Assembly: GCA_000328365.1 (NCBI GenBank)
Contig: KB293569.1
Location: 307,797-371,796, forward strand
Origin: Capitella teleta
Lineage: Eukaryota; Annelida; Polychaeta; Capitellidae
Direction: 5' to 3'
Length of the DNA stretch: 64,000 bases
The notes beneath the pieces were generated by a model that had not been told where the DNA came from, did no database searches, and was given only the letters and a program-made list of their open reading frames with translations. The position numbers and the translations under genes were made by a program. Position 1 is the first letter of the stretch; each line of letters starts with the position of its first letter. This document shows, one piece after another, positions 11,501 to 24,764 of this stretch.

Positions 11501-13395
11501 GAGTGTACGATATTTTCTACCTTCTGTCGATCCGCGGTGCATGTATGTTATGCAATTCATTGATTCCCAGCTGTTGTCTGGTTGCTATTGCACAGAGGGT
11601 ATAACAATCAAATATACAGATTATAGCCCATTACTTATAATTCACAATAATGTATCCTTGTAGACCATCAACATTAATTGATCCAATCAAACCAGTTGGT
11701 CAGGGTGAAACCTGAATAACTTCACCAGTATAATCGCCCTGTCCCTACCCCACCCCTCACCTGATCCTACCCTAGAAGTTAGCTACCCTTGAGAACTTCA
11801 TCGCATTGACGTCAAAAGATTTCTGACTCCCGAGGCAACAAATTATTTCGCCATCGCTCGCTGCTGTTTCGTGTTACTCAACGGAGATCCATAAACACAA
11901 GTCGTAAGTTGTGGTCCTTCTTAGATTACCGCAGAGCTTTTGATACCGTTATTCACTATGAGTATAATGCAGAAGTAATTTCTATAAGTTCTATTCAACC
12001 GTAATGCAGCGTGAAATTACACACATCACTTCACTATATTAACTATAATGCAATAAATCAATATAATTTACAATCAATAATAATAATGTGAACCCGTAAA
12101 AGTGCATCGCGAAGGTAAGCATAAGCCCAGCATGGAAGACAATAATGTGATCACGGCTTTTGTTTTTGTTTTTATTACACGTGCTAATAGGTTTCCCGCT
12201 AGTTAATTAATCGGTAAAATTAACAGGCGCACAGTGGGGCCCCGTGGTTATTGATCACATGGCTTTTTCATTCGCTCTCAGCAAATATATTATCCTATTT
12301 CCATAGGGTGACTCACCCTGTCTACACTTGACAGATGGAAGGCGAGTTTATATAGATCATAAATTCTATTAGAACTATACACGTTCAGACCGTAAACTTG
12401 GCAACCTTAAAATTTCGCTATTCCCATTTCACAGGTAAGCCGTTCAGGCAAATAATTTAGATTCACAAAAGCGACTGTAAACTTAAGTTCAGAAATTGTT
12501 GATTGATCGCCTTAGGTCTCTATAGCGAGGATCCTCATTTAAGCCGTACAGCTGGGAAAGAATCTTTGTGTGATATTTGCTTCGCACACATCTGCAGATT
12601 CTGCACCAAACCCTTGTCCTCGTTCTCGGGCTAAAATATGCGTTTGGGAGCACAGGAAATATCGCCGCAGAAACGGGAGGATGTACTCCAAAGGTCGCGA
12701 CGATATGAATGTAAAATGACTCTGTTTGACTGCGGTATAAATTGCTAGTGTTGTGGCACAATAAGGCAATGATCCAGGTCATTATGTTAGGCTAGAGCTG
12801 GGAAATCGCCAATGTCGGTTTTGAGTAACTGGCAGAATCAGAAAGCAACGCCTCTGGGCTGGGATGTGTTTATTCTATGGTTTTGTTGCGCTACACGTGT
12901 ACGCTCAGTGCCATAACTCAAGACTTTAGGGCAATGTTGGATTTGACTGAGCTTGCTTCTCCGACAGTGACCATTAGTGCAAAAATTCAAAGCTTCACAC
13001 ATGGCATATAAATAATACGCAATGTCAAATATATATACATAGCTTAGCTTGTAAATCATTTGGGCCTTTTGGCATGTGTTATAAATTTTCTAGGTAGGTA
13101 TTTCCTTCCACGAAGAGCGAATTATAAGTATTACGTGTTGCAATTCGTTGTGCGTGCATATGTCCATGTATATATGCAAATTGCACAGGTTTTTACTCGA
13201 TTCATAGCATAGCAACGCATTCGTGTTTCAAATAGCTACCGAACGCAGGATGACAATACCAAGCTGCTCTCATTAATGCTAATCATTTCTGTCCGATGCC
13301 GAGGCGTACAACAGAGCAGGCATTATTGGTTCTGTTAATGCGAATATAAAACCATGGTTCCTCCTCCTCCTCCACAGGCTAAGCAAGAAGGCAAG

Positions 13396-14992
13396 ATGTC
13401 GACGGCAAGAATCAACTTGAAGAGCATCGATTACTTCAAGTTCAAGAAGTTGGTGATCGACGGCAATCGCGACGATTACGCGCAGTGTAGCAAGGAGGTG
13501 AAGCTGCTCTGTGACTACGTACAAACGCTCAAATTCAGAGACGAGGAATTCGACGATGTTGGCGACCGTAGTCGGTTCGAGGAGATCTGTGGCTTGTACA
13601 AACAGATCCTGTCCAGCAAGAGGATTGATTCCATCGACATGCGCATCAAGAGCGGCTGGTGGGGAGACCACAAGAATGCTTATTCAGCTGGAAAGATCAA
13701 ACCGGCTGCTCTGAAGGAACTGCTCATCCAGAAGGCGTCGTCCTGGATCTCCAGGCACGGAGAGGGTCTCCTCAAAGAGAAGGACGTCGCCGTGAAGATT
13801 GATGGTCCTGGTCTTTACGTGTTCAAACATCGTGAGCATCAATGTTTCCAGTTTGTTGGCATGGCTGAGAAGCTCATTCAGATGTGTGCTGAGAAACTGC
13901 GAACTGCGTTTGATGGCAGTTCGCATGAACCTCTGGCAGCACTGCTTCTCATCTCGATGGCGAGTGATTGGGATTTCTACTTCTTACCCGTCGCGCCTTC
14001 GGGTAAGTCCTGCTTCAAAGCAAATCGTGGTTAAATATATATTGCCTTTTTCTTTTTGGTTTACAGACAGCGAGAAAGTTCTCAGAGTGCTGGAGAACGA
14101 TCTTATTTTGAAGCATGACTGCATCTGGCCACATGGCCTCAACTTCAAGCTCAATATTAGCTCTCTTCTAGAAGTGTCGGAATTCCGCAAATCGTGTTTG
14201 CGGCATCACTGGCCGCCAGAGGGGGACGTGGGCGATGAAGAAATCAACCTCCGTCTGCTTCGGGAACAAGTTTCCAAAGTCGTCGCATCGCCCGCTTCAT
14301 CCGAATCAAGCGTGGCATCGACTCAAAGCGATAAAACAGAAGAGCGATCAAAACCTGGCAAGACAGAGCGACCCAAATCAGCGAAGGCTGCTCCGAAAAA
14401 CAATTCCAGACCTGCTTCAGCTTCCGCCGAGAAGCCAGCCAAAGCACCACCATCGCCCCGCAAACTACCTCCGACTCCAAAGCCCCCCGCTAGTCCCGCT
14501 AAGCGACCGCAATCAGCCAAGACTCCGCGTCCAGCGACCGCCACAAACACAGCTAAGAAATCTCCAAGAACTCCTGACTCACCGAAATCTAGTCCAGTTG
14601 AAGAGAAATCCAAGCTCCCTGCAAGGAAGATTCCCAAGCCCAAGGCATCTCCCACAGAATCCAAAATCTTAGCGCCTAAAGTAGAAGAACAAAAAGTGGA
14701 AGAAGTACAAGACCCAGAAGCAGAACCAGTAAAAGAGCCAGAACCTGTAATAGAGGTCAAGGAAGTTCAACAGCCTCCCGTGACCCCTGAACCTGAGGTC
14801 GAGGAGGAGGCAGAGCCAGGTCCCCTGAAGCGACAAGGCACATACGAAGTACTGCCCACTGATGAAGATGACGAGGGCAAGGAGAATAATTACGTTCCGG
14901 ATTCTCCCGAAGGTTCAGATAACGAAAGCGGATCGAAGGCCGTACGCCCGACAACTCTGGAAACTGATGAGCTTCTCGTGAACAACAATTAG
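13396..14992 (+). CDS. GIY-YIG-like domain protein with long Pro/Lys/Ser and acidic tail (unnamed)
   Basis: Two coding exons, 13396-14002 and 14067-14992, joined by a 64-bp GT-AG intron, encode 510 residues. Residues 1-130 are charged and helical with no family I recognise. Residues 135-235 look like a divergent GIY-YIG domain: GLY (139-141), FVG in place of YIG (153-155), an Arg at 169, LENDLILKH carrying the expected Glu (212) and GLNFK carrying the expected Asn (228). Residues about 270-420 are rich in P, K, S and A (likely disordered, DNA- or partner-binding), and the tail is acidic. Loss of the second motif tyrosine makes nuclease activity uncertain. An in-frame ATG at 13354 is rejected as the start: it lies inside the polypyrimidine tract and acceptor (CTCCTCCTCCACAG) of an upstream intron. 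A poly(A) signal lies at 15453-15458. Fold assignment is by eye. Confidence 0.7.
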
Positions 14993-16722
14993 GACTGGCT
15001 TTGCTTTACTTAAGATTTCGTTACTGTGATAATCATGTATTTCGTGTGAGATTCCCTGAGCTTCTTATCCTCACTGCCTCTTTGTGTCTGCACTTAAAAA
15101 CTTATGAATCTCAACCCAATGACAAAAATATGCTAGTCAACATCATTGTGTTTAACCATGATGTGATCGTTTTATATCCTTCTATCAAATCTTTTTTTTT
15201 TTTCTTTCAAAGGCTTAAAAATGAATTGTGAATTGCATTATCATGCTTTTAATGGTGCTGTGAAGAAATTATTTGTCACTTTCATCCCAATTCAAATTGT
15301 TTGTACGTGTCTTCGATGTTTTTTTTTCGAGTGGTGGTGGCTGCGTGCAATGAGAAATACAACCAAATTGTGCTTGTCCAATTTGTTGAATCATTTCGTT
15401 AGTTATCAACAGTTTTCCTAAATAGCATGAATTTTTCTTAAAAATCAAAGTGAATAAAATATTACATATATATGTAATGAAAAAACAGCATGAGAACATT
15501 GTGACCACATTATTTATTATTTCCTCTCAAATATATGAATGCATTTTTCAAGTACGTACAATAGTCAGGAATCTTGGAGGAAGGGAGTGGGGGAGGGTGT
15601 AACATTCATTGGCACAAACTTGAGATTATTAAAAAAAAAATTGTGTAGAATCGGAAGAGAGAAAGAAAAATCCCACTCAGCGAACACACTTTTGATTTTT
15701 AAGCTTTTGGGGTTTTTTTTATGTACAAAATGGATTAAAAAATATCACATAAAAACGCATGTTATATAAAATATTTACAACATAATAATAAATAATAATA
15801 ATAACATTAAAAGAACATCTCGATACTTTCAAAAATTAATTGCGATTGAATTGGGTGAGAAGCAGATGTTATGACGGAAGAAAGGAGACGGGTTAGTGAC
15901 CCTGGTTCAATGTGGGCTTCATTGCTACAATTGTGGAAGATCTAACAGTGAAGAAAGCAGTATGCAGAAATTATAATTGTGAAATTATTGCGATTTAAAA
16001 ATACCCAGAGGGTATTGTCATGATTCTTGATGAGAGGAAAGGAAAAAAAAAAAAAAAAAAATCCAAAAAGGTTTTTTGTAAGTTTTTAAGTTGATTATTG
16101 ATCGTGTGCAGAATGTAACTAACGTAAAAAATAGTGCAAAACATTGTGTATAATTAAAAACTTTACAAATAATTATGAGCACTTATTCGCGTACACACAC
16201 AAAACAGCAAAATAGAATACTTGCAATTTGTTGTGGTTTTCAAATTAAAAATTACAATAAAATAAAAGTGATCATCACAGAGATTGTTCATTTTTACCAA
16301 ATAATTTTCCATCAAACAGAAATAAAATATTATGGATAAAAAAGATCATAAATCAATAACTCAAATTAAGTACTTTTGATTTGTTATTAAGCAGCTGTAA
16401 GTATATTATGCGTAGATTAAAAAATCACCAGGTTTGAAGAAAATTATTAATTATCGGGTTGGGACGAAAATGGCTGACACCCAAAATCTGCATCTCGATA
16501 TAAAAAGAGGAAGAGATAGAATAATATGGACAACCCTGTATTTGATATTCCCTCAAACTGGAGCAGAAAGACACTCACAACAGATAAAAATACTGACATA
16601 AAATATTTTTGTTTACAAACCATGCTGCTGGGGAAAAATACTGATACACCTCTAATTAGGGCAGTGTGTCATCGTTATGCAATTAAGTAGTTAGCGAGAG
16701 ATCTAGGGATGAAATAACAGGC
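14993..16722. other. Convergent 3' UTRs of the GIY-YIG-like gene and RAPGEF1
   Basis: No coding exon is seen. Plus-strand AATAAA at 15453-15458 and minus-strand AATAAA (TTTATT at 15513-15518) are the plausible poly(A) signals of the two converging genes. If both are used, the transcripts nearly abut or overlap by a few tens of bases. The rest is AT-rich with oligo-A/T tracts (about 16040-16060). Confidence 0.45.
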
Positions 16723-19700
16723 TCATGGCTTGAGTACTTTGGAGATCTGCCACAGTGACTCTTCACATATGTAATCCTCAAAATTGTTGAACATGGCAAG
16801 AATTTTCGGATTCTCTTTGAAATTATAATTCCTGAAAATATAAAAATAAAATATAGAAAAGCAATAGAAATCATCAGGGAGATCGATAAGAAAATACCGT
16901 AGAACGGGAAATATCCACGGACTGCAAATTTCACAGTTTAATGGCTAAGGCCTTTATTTGTGGCACCAATTATTCTCGGTCAAGCGTAGAGTCATATATA
17001 GTATAAGATAACGAGAAAGATTTCGTGGGTATCTTGGTTACACGCGCAGTGCGCTAAGGCAGAGGCTGAGAGCATGTCAGTTTCATTGTATGTAAACGCC
17101 CATTTCACAAAAATCCCTTGTAAACCGGGAGAAGCGTGTCGGCGTGTGACCCATATTTAAGTAATGCTTAAAACAACAGTCTGCATAGCCAGAAGAACCT
17201 GCATGGCGTCAGTTCAATTTAAGATAGGCCTACTCTATGCTTGGTACATATATTCTGTTTACAGCATTAGAGATTGAGGTACACAAGCTCATAAGAAGAA
17301 GCGACCTACATAATACGGTTTGCTGGCTGTGCATGTTCTGATTGAAGGCTGCGCATGGATCACGTTCTCTTACATGGCTGCTAATTGATTTAATGTTCAT
17401 CTATAGAGGTCGTTTGAAGCAGCCTCATGAAGTCTAATTCTTAGTTTGTACATTTCCTAAGCATGGTTGCTGATAGTATACAATGGATTGCGTCTTATGG
17501 GCTTAAAAGCTTCACTCATGCAGTTCGGGACAAAAAATTCTTGCGCTGATAAAAAACTGAGATTGCTGACACTGCCTGTAACAGTTAAAGTGAGATGTCA
17601 GCACAGAGCTTGCTGCTATAAATACCTTAGCGCTGGTGGGCGTGTACATAAATCAATCAATTTCCGGTTTAAAAAAGGTCGGATGAGCATTTAATTAGCA
17701 GGGTGCTTATAAGCAAGACAGTATGGTACGTGTTTCTCAATACACAAGATAAAAAAAAGAGAGAAATAATGAATTAATTTATCTTGGCCTGAACGGCTCA
17801 CTCACATTTTGAATCTCCGCATACTGTCCAATATATGGAACTGCTGCCAGCGTTTGGCAAAATTAATGTTCCCGTCAGCAAAATTATCTGGATTTCCAAT
17901 GTGGATAAAAGTCAAATCCTGCAGAATAATCCCACTGAGAACGACAGAAAAAGACGCAAATGAAACCATCAACACGGGAAACAGGACTGACATGTACGGG
18001 ATGCAGGGGGGGCTGGTTTCAGCCAATGCCTGTCTGTACGCCCTAAATGAACACGAGCTGTCAATCAACATGGACAGCTCTTGCAGCGCCTGTGAAATAT
18101 CATTGAATATTCATGAAGTGGTACAAATGCCCTCAGTGACCTCTGAGTTCTGTTTCTGCCATTCCAAGCGACTGATTGGCGACGAGTTCAATGCGGACAG
18201 AACTGCCAAGTACGAGTTGAAATTGCTCAATTTCCGCAAATGCTGAAAAAGGTTTCAAAACAAATCAGAATTCATACCTCTGATCTCTTCGCTTTGATAA
18301 CAACCTTCATGATTTTGAGGAATCTGACGTAATATTTTTCCCTTTCCTTCGGGTCTTCATTTTCCAAGATTCTCGTGCAACACCAGTACGACATTTTGTT
18401 AAAATGCGCTGTAAATTTGGTCAAATGAGGACTGTGTTCCTCTGACTGGTTTTTGGAGTAAATGAGCACTTCAGGAATCTGCACAAAATGCAATGAAATT
18501 AATTAATTAATTAATTAATTAATTAATAAGAAATCCAAACAGAGACTTGCCTCAATGGTAAGAAAAAGCTCCGCATCTAAAAGTGTCATCTGCTCAGCAA
18601 CTTGTTCAGGTTTAAAATCAAGCAAAGTGTGAGATCTTGGAAAACAAATAAAACCCTAAATAGAACAAAATCAAAAACATGAATAAATCACAGACTTTGT
18701 GGAGAGCTGGTACGAAGAGAGCAGTTTAACATGTCGACTGCGTTCTTTTCGTTGTTGGTGGTGGTGAAATTTTTCCAGGACTTTTTCTCGGAAGATCTTC
18801 GCCAACATGAGTTCTCCGTCACATAGCAACTGGAAAACCAGCTGCATGAGGAGCTGCACTAAAGTTTCATCCATTTCAGTGCTGCAACAGAAACAAAATC
18901 AAACCAAATTCTCACAATTTCGTTGGAAAAAAAAAAAAAAAAAAAAAAAAAAACCCACCAGAGTTCGTCAACCACTCTGATCAACAAAGAAAACGCGTTC
19001 TTGGATAATTTTTTCCGTTTTGGGTCTTTCGCTCGACTGAATCGCGTGTAACGCTGCAGAAGCTTCTGAATGAGTTCCTTTGATGAGATGAACGTCCTGT
19101 AAGTCGTCAAGAACGCTTCCTGATACATGAAATCTGAAGAGTGAAAAGGAGGGAGGTCAGAGTTCAAGGACGTGGTTTGCCGGAATAACTGACCGCTCTT
19201 GCCGGCTGCTGTGGCGTGGACAAGCAAGGCTTCCCCGGACCCACCTCTGATCTGAGGACCATCTTCACCCTGGGAATAAGACAAGAATAATTAACACACA
19301 AAATGCAACAGATGGAAATAAAGTCTGAATGACAGTATCACAGATTCAAACACACACCTCGCTCTTGAAGATCAGGTGTTCAGACACATTGACTTCGTCA
19401 AGTAAATTTAACTCCACGTCGACGTCTTTTTCAGGAGAACTGTTCCGATTTGACGACGCTGAAGAGGACGATGAGGAGATTGGAGCAGAATTCCGCTTCT
19501 CGCTCGAACTGGAAGAACAACAAAATCCCAATTATTACACCCAAGGAAATGAGCAAAACACTCAAACAGTACCTATCACTAGCTTTTGAGTCGGTGTCAA
19601 TAGCAGAGTCAGCGTTTGGGTCTTTGTAAACGGTGAGCGTTTGTGAAACTGCCGGATCAGCTGACATGGGTAGACTCTTGATTGGGGAGATGGATTATTA

Positions 19701-22700
19701 GAGGCATATTGGGAGAGAGAGAGAGAGGCGCTTACCCTTCTCTGCTTCGGAGGCAGCATGGGAACGACCACCTCGCTACCAACGCGTGGTCGAGGGGAAG
19801 GGGCGTCTTCATTTGAGCTGGTGGACAGAGCGTCAGAGGTGACGTCAGAGAGCACGCTGAGGGTGTTGGAGCGAGGGTAGGAGGGCATGAAGAGGTCTTC
19901 CTGGTGCTGCCGCCACTGCTGCTGGTAGTACCGCATCGAGTGCAGAGAATGGCGCGACAGGACGTGGTCCTGTGAAGCAGAGTCGCACTCGCCGAAGATC
20001 TGCATGTACGCTTCGACTGGAAGGAGAGAGCGGACGATGATGGTGATGACATTGTCTTTGGCTTACCGTGCTTTTTCTTGGGAGGTAGGTCTGGCAGGAA
20101 GCCACCGTCAGCTGTCAGTGAGGCCGTGGAGGAAAACGTCTCAGAGCTGGAGAATGTCTCTTTTGAGAGAGTCATGTGCACAGAACGTGAGAGCAGGGCT
20201 GTGCTGGTGCTCGCTCGGTACGTCACTTTGTTGGACGAGGACGAAGTGAATCCCATGCTTTGCGAGCCACGGACGACACACGTGGCACGAGGACTGGCCG
20301 AGGGCTGCGCACTGAGAGTCTGATGCGTCACGAGGGGCATGTTGTCGTAGATGCCGCGTTTGTCCTTCTCGGGGAGAGGGGGCGGTTTTGCCCGTAGGAG
20401 ATCTGACACAGGAGAGGGCACCACCGTGCGCTGTTGAATGTCAGTTGTGAGCTGCTGGATCTTCTCCGTCAGGTGATTGATGTGATTGCCGGAAAAGTTA
20501 TCGTACGCAGAGAAGCGAGGGTCAGCGGGCTTCTTCACGGGGCTGGTGTGCATGCTGGATTGCGTGGAGTCGACCTCATCAGATGAGATGCTCACGCTAC
20601 TGGAGGGACTGCGGCTGGGCTGTGGAGACGGCAGCAGCTGCATCTGCGGGCTGAGGTCACCGCGGCTGCTGGAGGAGGGTTTGCGCTTGGTAGGAAGAGG
20701 AGGAGGGGTTGAACAGACATCCTCCTCAGGACTAAGGCAGCAATCAATTAATAACAATCGTAAAACTAATCATGTACACACCCTCCAGAGGTGTTGGACC
20801 AGCGCTGAGGGAGAGGTGGTTTCGGAGGAGGTGAGTCCTCTTTGGACACGCCAAGGATGTCATCTGCTGATCGAGACAGAGCGTGATAAGCAGGACCTAG
20901 AGATGAGTTCTCATCCGTGGTGCTTGTTTCTGGCGTTGTCAGCACTAATGGCAGACTCCTGCAATTTTATTCACAGTAGACATAGAACTGAACACTCAAG
21001 CGCTCACTGGTCGAGGGGCATCCCTGTGCTGACTGAGCGTTTTGTTCCACCATTTATTGCTGCGTTCTGCAGAGCTTTCTGCTGAAGACGTTCAATCGAG
21101 AGTTTCACGAGGTCCTGAATGAAGAGATGGAAGTCTTGGATTTGCGGTAAGAGGGCTGTGACGTACCTTGACGCCCTGTCGCAACGTCTCAATGAGCAGC
21201 ATGGCGGCGTCTTTATCCAACGCGTTATCACCACGCAAGAGAATGACGTCTGCTAAACGTATGAGATCCGCTAAGCACTTATGAACCTGGTGATACGTGG
21301 ATGACAGAGCAGAGCTGTGGAAAGAAAGCAACTTGTTCATTTGTGCAGTTCAAAAAAGGAAAGTGAGTTGCACGACCAAGGAGGTGAGGCATTCTGAGGC
21401 GTGAGGGTCAATAGGTCACAATGATTTCCAGCAAAACGTGTCAATATTTGTTGCAGTGGCGAGCATTCTACCTCTGCATCGCAAATAGGAGCTCATGTTT
21501 TTGGTAAAGATTGAAGGTCCACTAAGGAGAAGAAAAAAAAAGCTGATTGGATATTTACAAAAGATTAATAGAACTAATTAATTGTTGATAGGTGAATTCT
21601 CTGTGCGGCCTTTTTATTCTCAGGGTGCTGATATAGGGGTTTTATGTGCCGGACAGGTTGGTTTCGAGCCCAGATTAGAGGAGGTCCTGTGCCTCTGTAA
21701 CATATCAGTGATCACATTTAATTCCATCGCAGACGTGAGTCAGAAATCTCAGAATTAATTATTTCCAGAGTGATCTAGAGAGTCTTAATTAATGCAGTAG
21801 AAAATTATTTTGATATTCTGATTTGTTTAATTCTTTTAATTCGAAGCCAAAGTTTCATAACAACAGCCAATATTTGTAGAAGTCTGAAACCGAAGCTTCG
21901 CTCATCAGTAGTAATTACATACCACAGAACTACTAGAATGCTTATTGGGGTCACGTGATTGGTCAGAATTGAAACCAGATTTAAGGGGAACATTTGCTTG
22001 AATGCAGAGGCATCGCCATCAGAACAACTCAATGAAATATGTTATATATTCCCCTTTGATTCCAAGCTACCGTAAAAAGGTGCTTTGACATTGCACCGTC
22101 ATTCTAGTTGCTCCTATGTACTCCAATGTTATATAATAGCATTACACTGTGTGACTGACGAATCACATGAACAACAGTGCAAGCATCTAAGAGTGAATCT
22201 GAATGCAGGTGATTGCGTGATTGGCTTCTTATGTAATCAAAGCATTCAATGGAACTCAGTGTACATCTAACAAGCTGCAGCAGAAGCAACATTGCACTAA
22301 TTTGCAGAGCAGCTAAGAAGAGGGGTCGGGGTTCGTAGGGGGTGTGAGGGCTTACAAGGGTTCATTCTACAAATGAGCGCCACAAATCACAATTACATAA
22401 CACGCAGCACTATTTTGTACTGGAGAGAACTTTGTAATTTTTCAACGCAAACCTCAAACGCATTCACAACAGGGATTCCACCAAAGAGGAAATACTGATC
22501 ACATTTTTTTGTACCTTTCTTCGTTGATGAAATAGTTATCCAACAGCTGACTGAACTCCATGACAGTCTCGAGGACAATGGTGGCAGATCCAGACAGCAT
22601 CTGTAGAGTGTTCTTCTGGATGACATCCTTGAGGAATCCCAGAGCCTGGTAGACCTTCCTGCTCTCAGCGTCCAACCGGTCGGCATCCTGTGTGGGGAAA

Positions 22701-22816
22701 AAAAATATAATAAAAATAAAAATAAAATCACAAATTAATTATAATTGATTGCTGACATTGGCTTTTCTGTCTGTTTTGAAGACTGAACTAAGACCCTTCA
22801 CAAGCAGAGAAGCCAT
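16723..22816 (-). CDS. RAPGEF1: Rap guanine nucleotide exchange factor 1 (C3G)
   Basis: This is a GDP-GTP exchange factor for Rap1, recruited to adhesion and receptor complexes through the Crk SH3 domain. Eighteen exons on the minus strand are in phase: 22757-22816, 22515-22687, 21167-21314, 21008-21114, 20782-20958, 20067-20731, 19736-20016, 19573-19676, 19358-19508, 19194-19269, 18959-19133, 18696-18881, 18551-18635, 18305-18478, 18141-18242, 17992-18089, 17806-17934 and 16723-16831. They give 999 residues (human about 1077). The helical N-terminal domain is residues 1-160. A disordered middle follows with Crk-type motifs PPPKPPLPQR, PPPLPTKRK, PPPLPEKDK, LPDLPPKKK and LPPKQRR. RasGEF_N starts near residue 648 (YQEAFLTTYRTFIS). 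The CDC25 domain fills residues 768-999 (NFNSYLA, LEWQKQ, DSSCSFRAYR, CIPYIGIILQDLTF, KRWQQF). One intron uses a GC donor (AG/GCAAGT, at 18550-18549). The 5' UTR and promoter were not resolved. Confidence 0.95.
16896..17035. mobile_element. TA-flanked MITE, family CTGTAGAACAGG, copy 2 (truncated)
   Basis: The left terminus ACCGTAGAACGGGAAAT and the interior word GGCACCAATTATTCTCGGTC match copy 1 at 10543. The right terminus is not found, so this copy is truncated. It lies in the last intron of RAPGEF1 (16832-17805), which is longer than most introns here, partly because of this insertion. Confidence 0.65.
17047..17090. repeat. Short dispersed repeat shared with 40.71 kb
   Basis: The words GGCAGAGGCTGAGAGCATGT and following CA occur here (from about 17057) and again at about 40710-40732, identical over about 22 bp. 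Flanks differ after that. It is probably the remains of one interspersed element; its family is unknown. Confidence 0.4.
18497..18532. repeat. (ATTA)n tetranucleotide microsatellite
   Basis: Eight or so tandem units of ATTA/TTAA lie in the RAPGEF1 intron between the exons 18551-18635 and 18305-18478, next to the GC-donor splice site. It is a simple repeat with no further structure. Confidence 0.85.
21926..22120. mobile_element. MITE family GAATGCTTAT, copy 1
   Basis: The termini are AACTACTAGAATG on the left and CATTCTAGTTGCTCC on the right, an inverted pair. The interior phrase GGTCACGTGATTGGTCAG is repeated, with variants, at 56386-56592, as are the right-end words ATTGCAC...ATTCTAGT. It lies in RAPGEF1 intron 2 and is noncoding. 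Which superfamily mobilised it is unknown. Confidence 0.7.
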
Positions 22817-24764
22817 TTTGACGGAGTAAAGAGTAGTAAAGACTCCGTAGCAGGATGCTCTACTTCAGACAGTACAGTGGCGTCAGGCGTGTTTGTTGTG
22901 GAACACAAATTGCTGAGCCATGAAGTCTAACACAGGACAACACGTGTTCTTGTGTTTACCATCAATTGCAATATTGACCATTGGTAAACAAAGACGTGCT
23001 TCAGTGGGGAGCATCTGTTAGTGATGAACACAATAAATTTGCACTGTGCAGAAAATGATATTTATTTTCAATTGAAAGTTGATATCTGGATGTGAATCTT
23101 GAATTTCTGAGTTTATCATAAATGAGCCTCACAATGTAAACTTGGTTGCATGGAAGGCATAACAACAATTGATTATTATTAATTGGTTAAAAAAAGCTCA
23201 TATTTGGGCTCAAGAGATACAAATAAGAAATTGCTGGAATGCTGATATGCATGCATCAAGGTTCCATTGTAACATGGCTGACTACATGAGAGCGTACACA
23301 AAGGTTGTACAACATCCTGTCCAGAATCATGCGACTGATGAGACAGTAGCAAAAAGGGAGGTGAGTTCAATTTCTCAATTTCCGTCTAAAAAAAACCCCC
23401 AAAAATAAAAAACAATTTCCTGATCAATTTTGAATTGACGCGCAAACTAAGATCACGAAAGCCATTAGCCGGCTGCACATACTTGACGTTACAATGATAG
23501 CACATTGTCAGATGTGAATTAAGGAGGAGCGCAAGATTAGTTCTAGGAAGCAAGGGTTACCCAGTGCCAGTCGCATCTTTTAGCATCTTTTATGCTTTCA
23601 CTAATATACGGAATTTGCTCTCCGTAAGATTTTCCTTGGCATTATTTGAGTATTTTCTGTTTGTGATTTCACATTTGTGGCTGATGATATCAATTAGCCG
23701 CAGCCCCACAGAACCTTTCCGCACGCACATAATTACGGGAATGGGGCTCAAAGAGTTGAAGTCGTGTTAAATGCTTACCAAAAAATTTCAATACTGCACA
23801 ACACTTTAAACTTTCAAGTTTAGACAAGAAAATTTAAAAAAAAATCATAAATCACAAATTTCAATTTGATCATTCAAAATTACCCAAATAAAAAATTCCC
23901 TTATATAGCAATTCTTACAGCACATGATTCCACTAATTTTCAATTAAATCTCGTTTATTTAGACACTTCATTTCCATAGAAATGAGAGGATTATTGAGAT
24001 AACCAGGTTATGTAATAAATTCAGCTTTTGCAATCAGGAGAGATTATCATGACACATACGCTTGCATTCAGCGATTAAGATCAGCTGATCGGGACAGATA
24101 AACATGGTTGAAAAAATTTGTATTTCAACATCGTAAATGCATAAACACAGACAGCATTTATATGTAGCATAATGCACACACAAGTAAAGGGGTTAACAAC
24201 AAAATAGCTCAGACTGACGGCCCTGGATCTGAAGGATCGATCCAGCGTGTACCAGGACTCAAGAGCGACCCCACGGCCCTCTGCCATGCCACACTAATGC
24301 TGCGGAACTTGAACTTTCACACACTGTGCAGGGTACCAATAGTCAGAACAATTTGCATGAAGATGTCAGTCTTTGGAAACCTTCAAGATTAAGAAACTGA
24401 GATTCCTGCCAGGAGGCCCAAGGAAATTTGCACAGAGATAAATTTCTGTGACTGAATGTGTGCTGCAGAAAATATCAAGAGAAATGAAGACAGTGCTCAG
24501 CAGAAATAGCTCCTATATTGATACATCATAGATATATTAAGCGTGAAATCCTATGCAGTCTAGCATTATTGTAGTATCTGGAATTATGGAGGGTTGTCTG
24601 TATAGACTGCTCAGTGAGTCAGTCCCCTGGCTGCAGAACATGAATTACTCAATAACTTATTAGTCAAACTGTCAGTCATAGACTCAGTCATTCTGTCAAT
24701 CATGAGTACTAAAAATTTTTCAATCATTTATGACTCGCCTGAGCAGTGCCAAGAGAACGTCAAT
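22817..24764. other. Intergenic, no gene recognised
   Basis: Upstream of the RAPGEF1 start I see no TATA box, CpG-rich stretch or recognisable coding exon. Short open frames at 23169-23408, 23564-23770 and 24081-24287 have no family likeness. The 24600-24700 part has a run of loosely repeated TCAGTCA/ACTCAGT words, which reappear at 26.9-27.06 kb. Confidence 0.4.

Noticed and set aside
17809-18246. 145-codon plus-strand frame
   Set aside because: It is antisense to RAPGEF1 exons 15-17, whose minus-strand reading matches C3G closely.
18497-18532. Regular short repeats considered as a CRISPR-like array
   Set aside because: Units are tandem tetranucleotides without spacers, in an animal intron.
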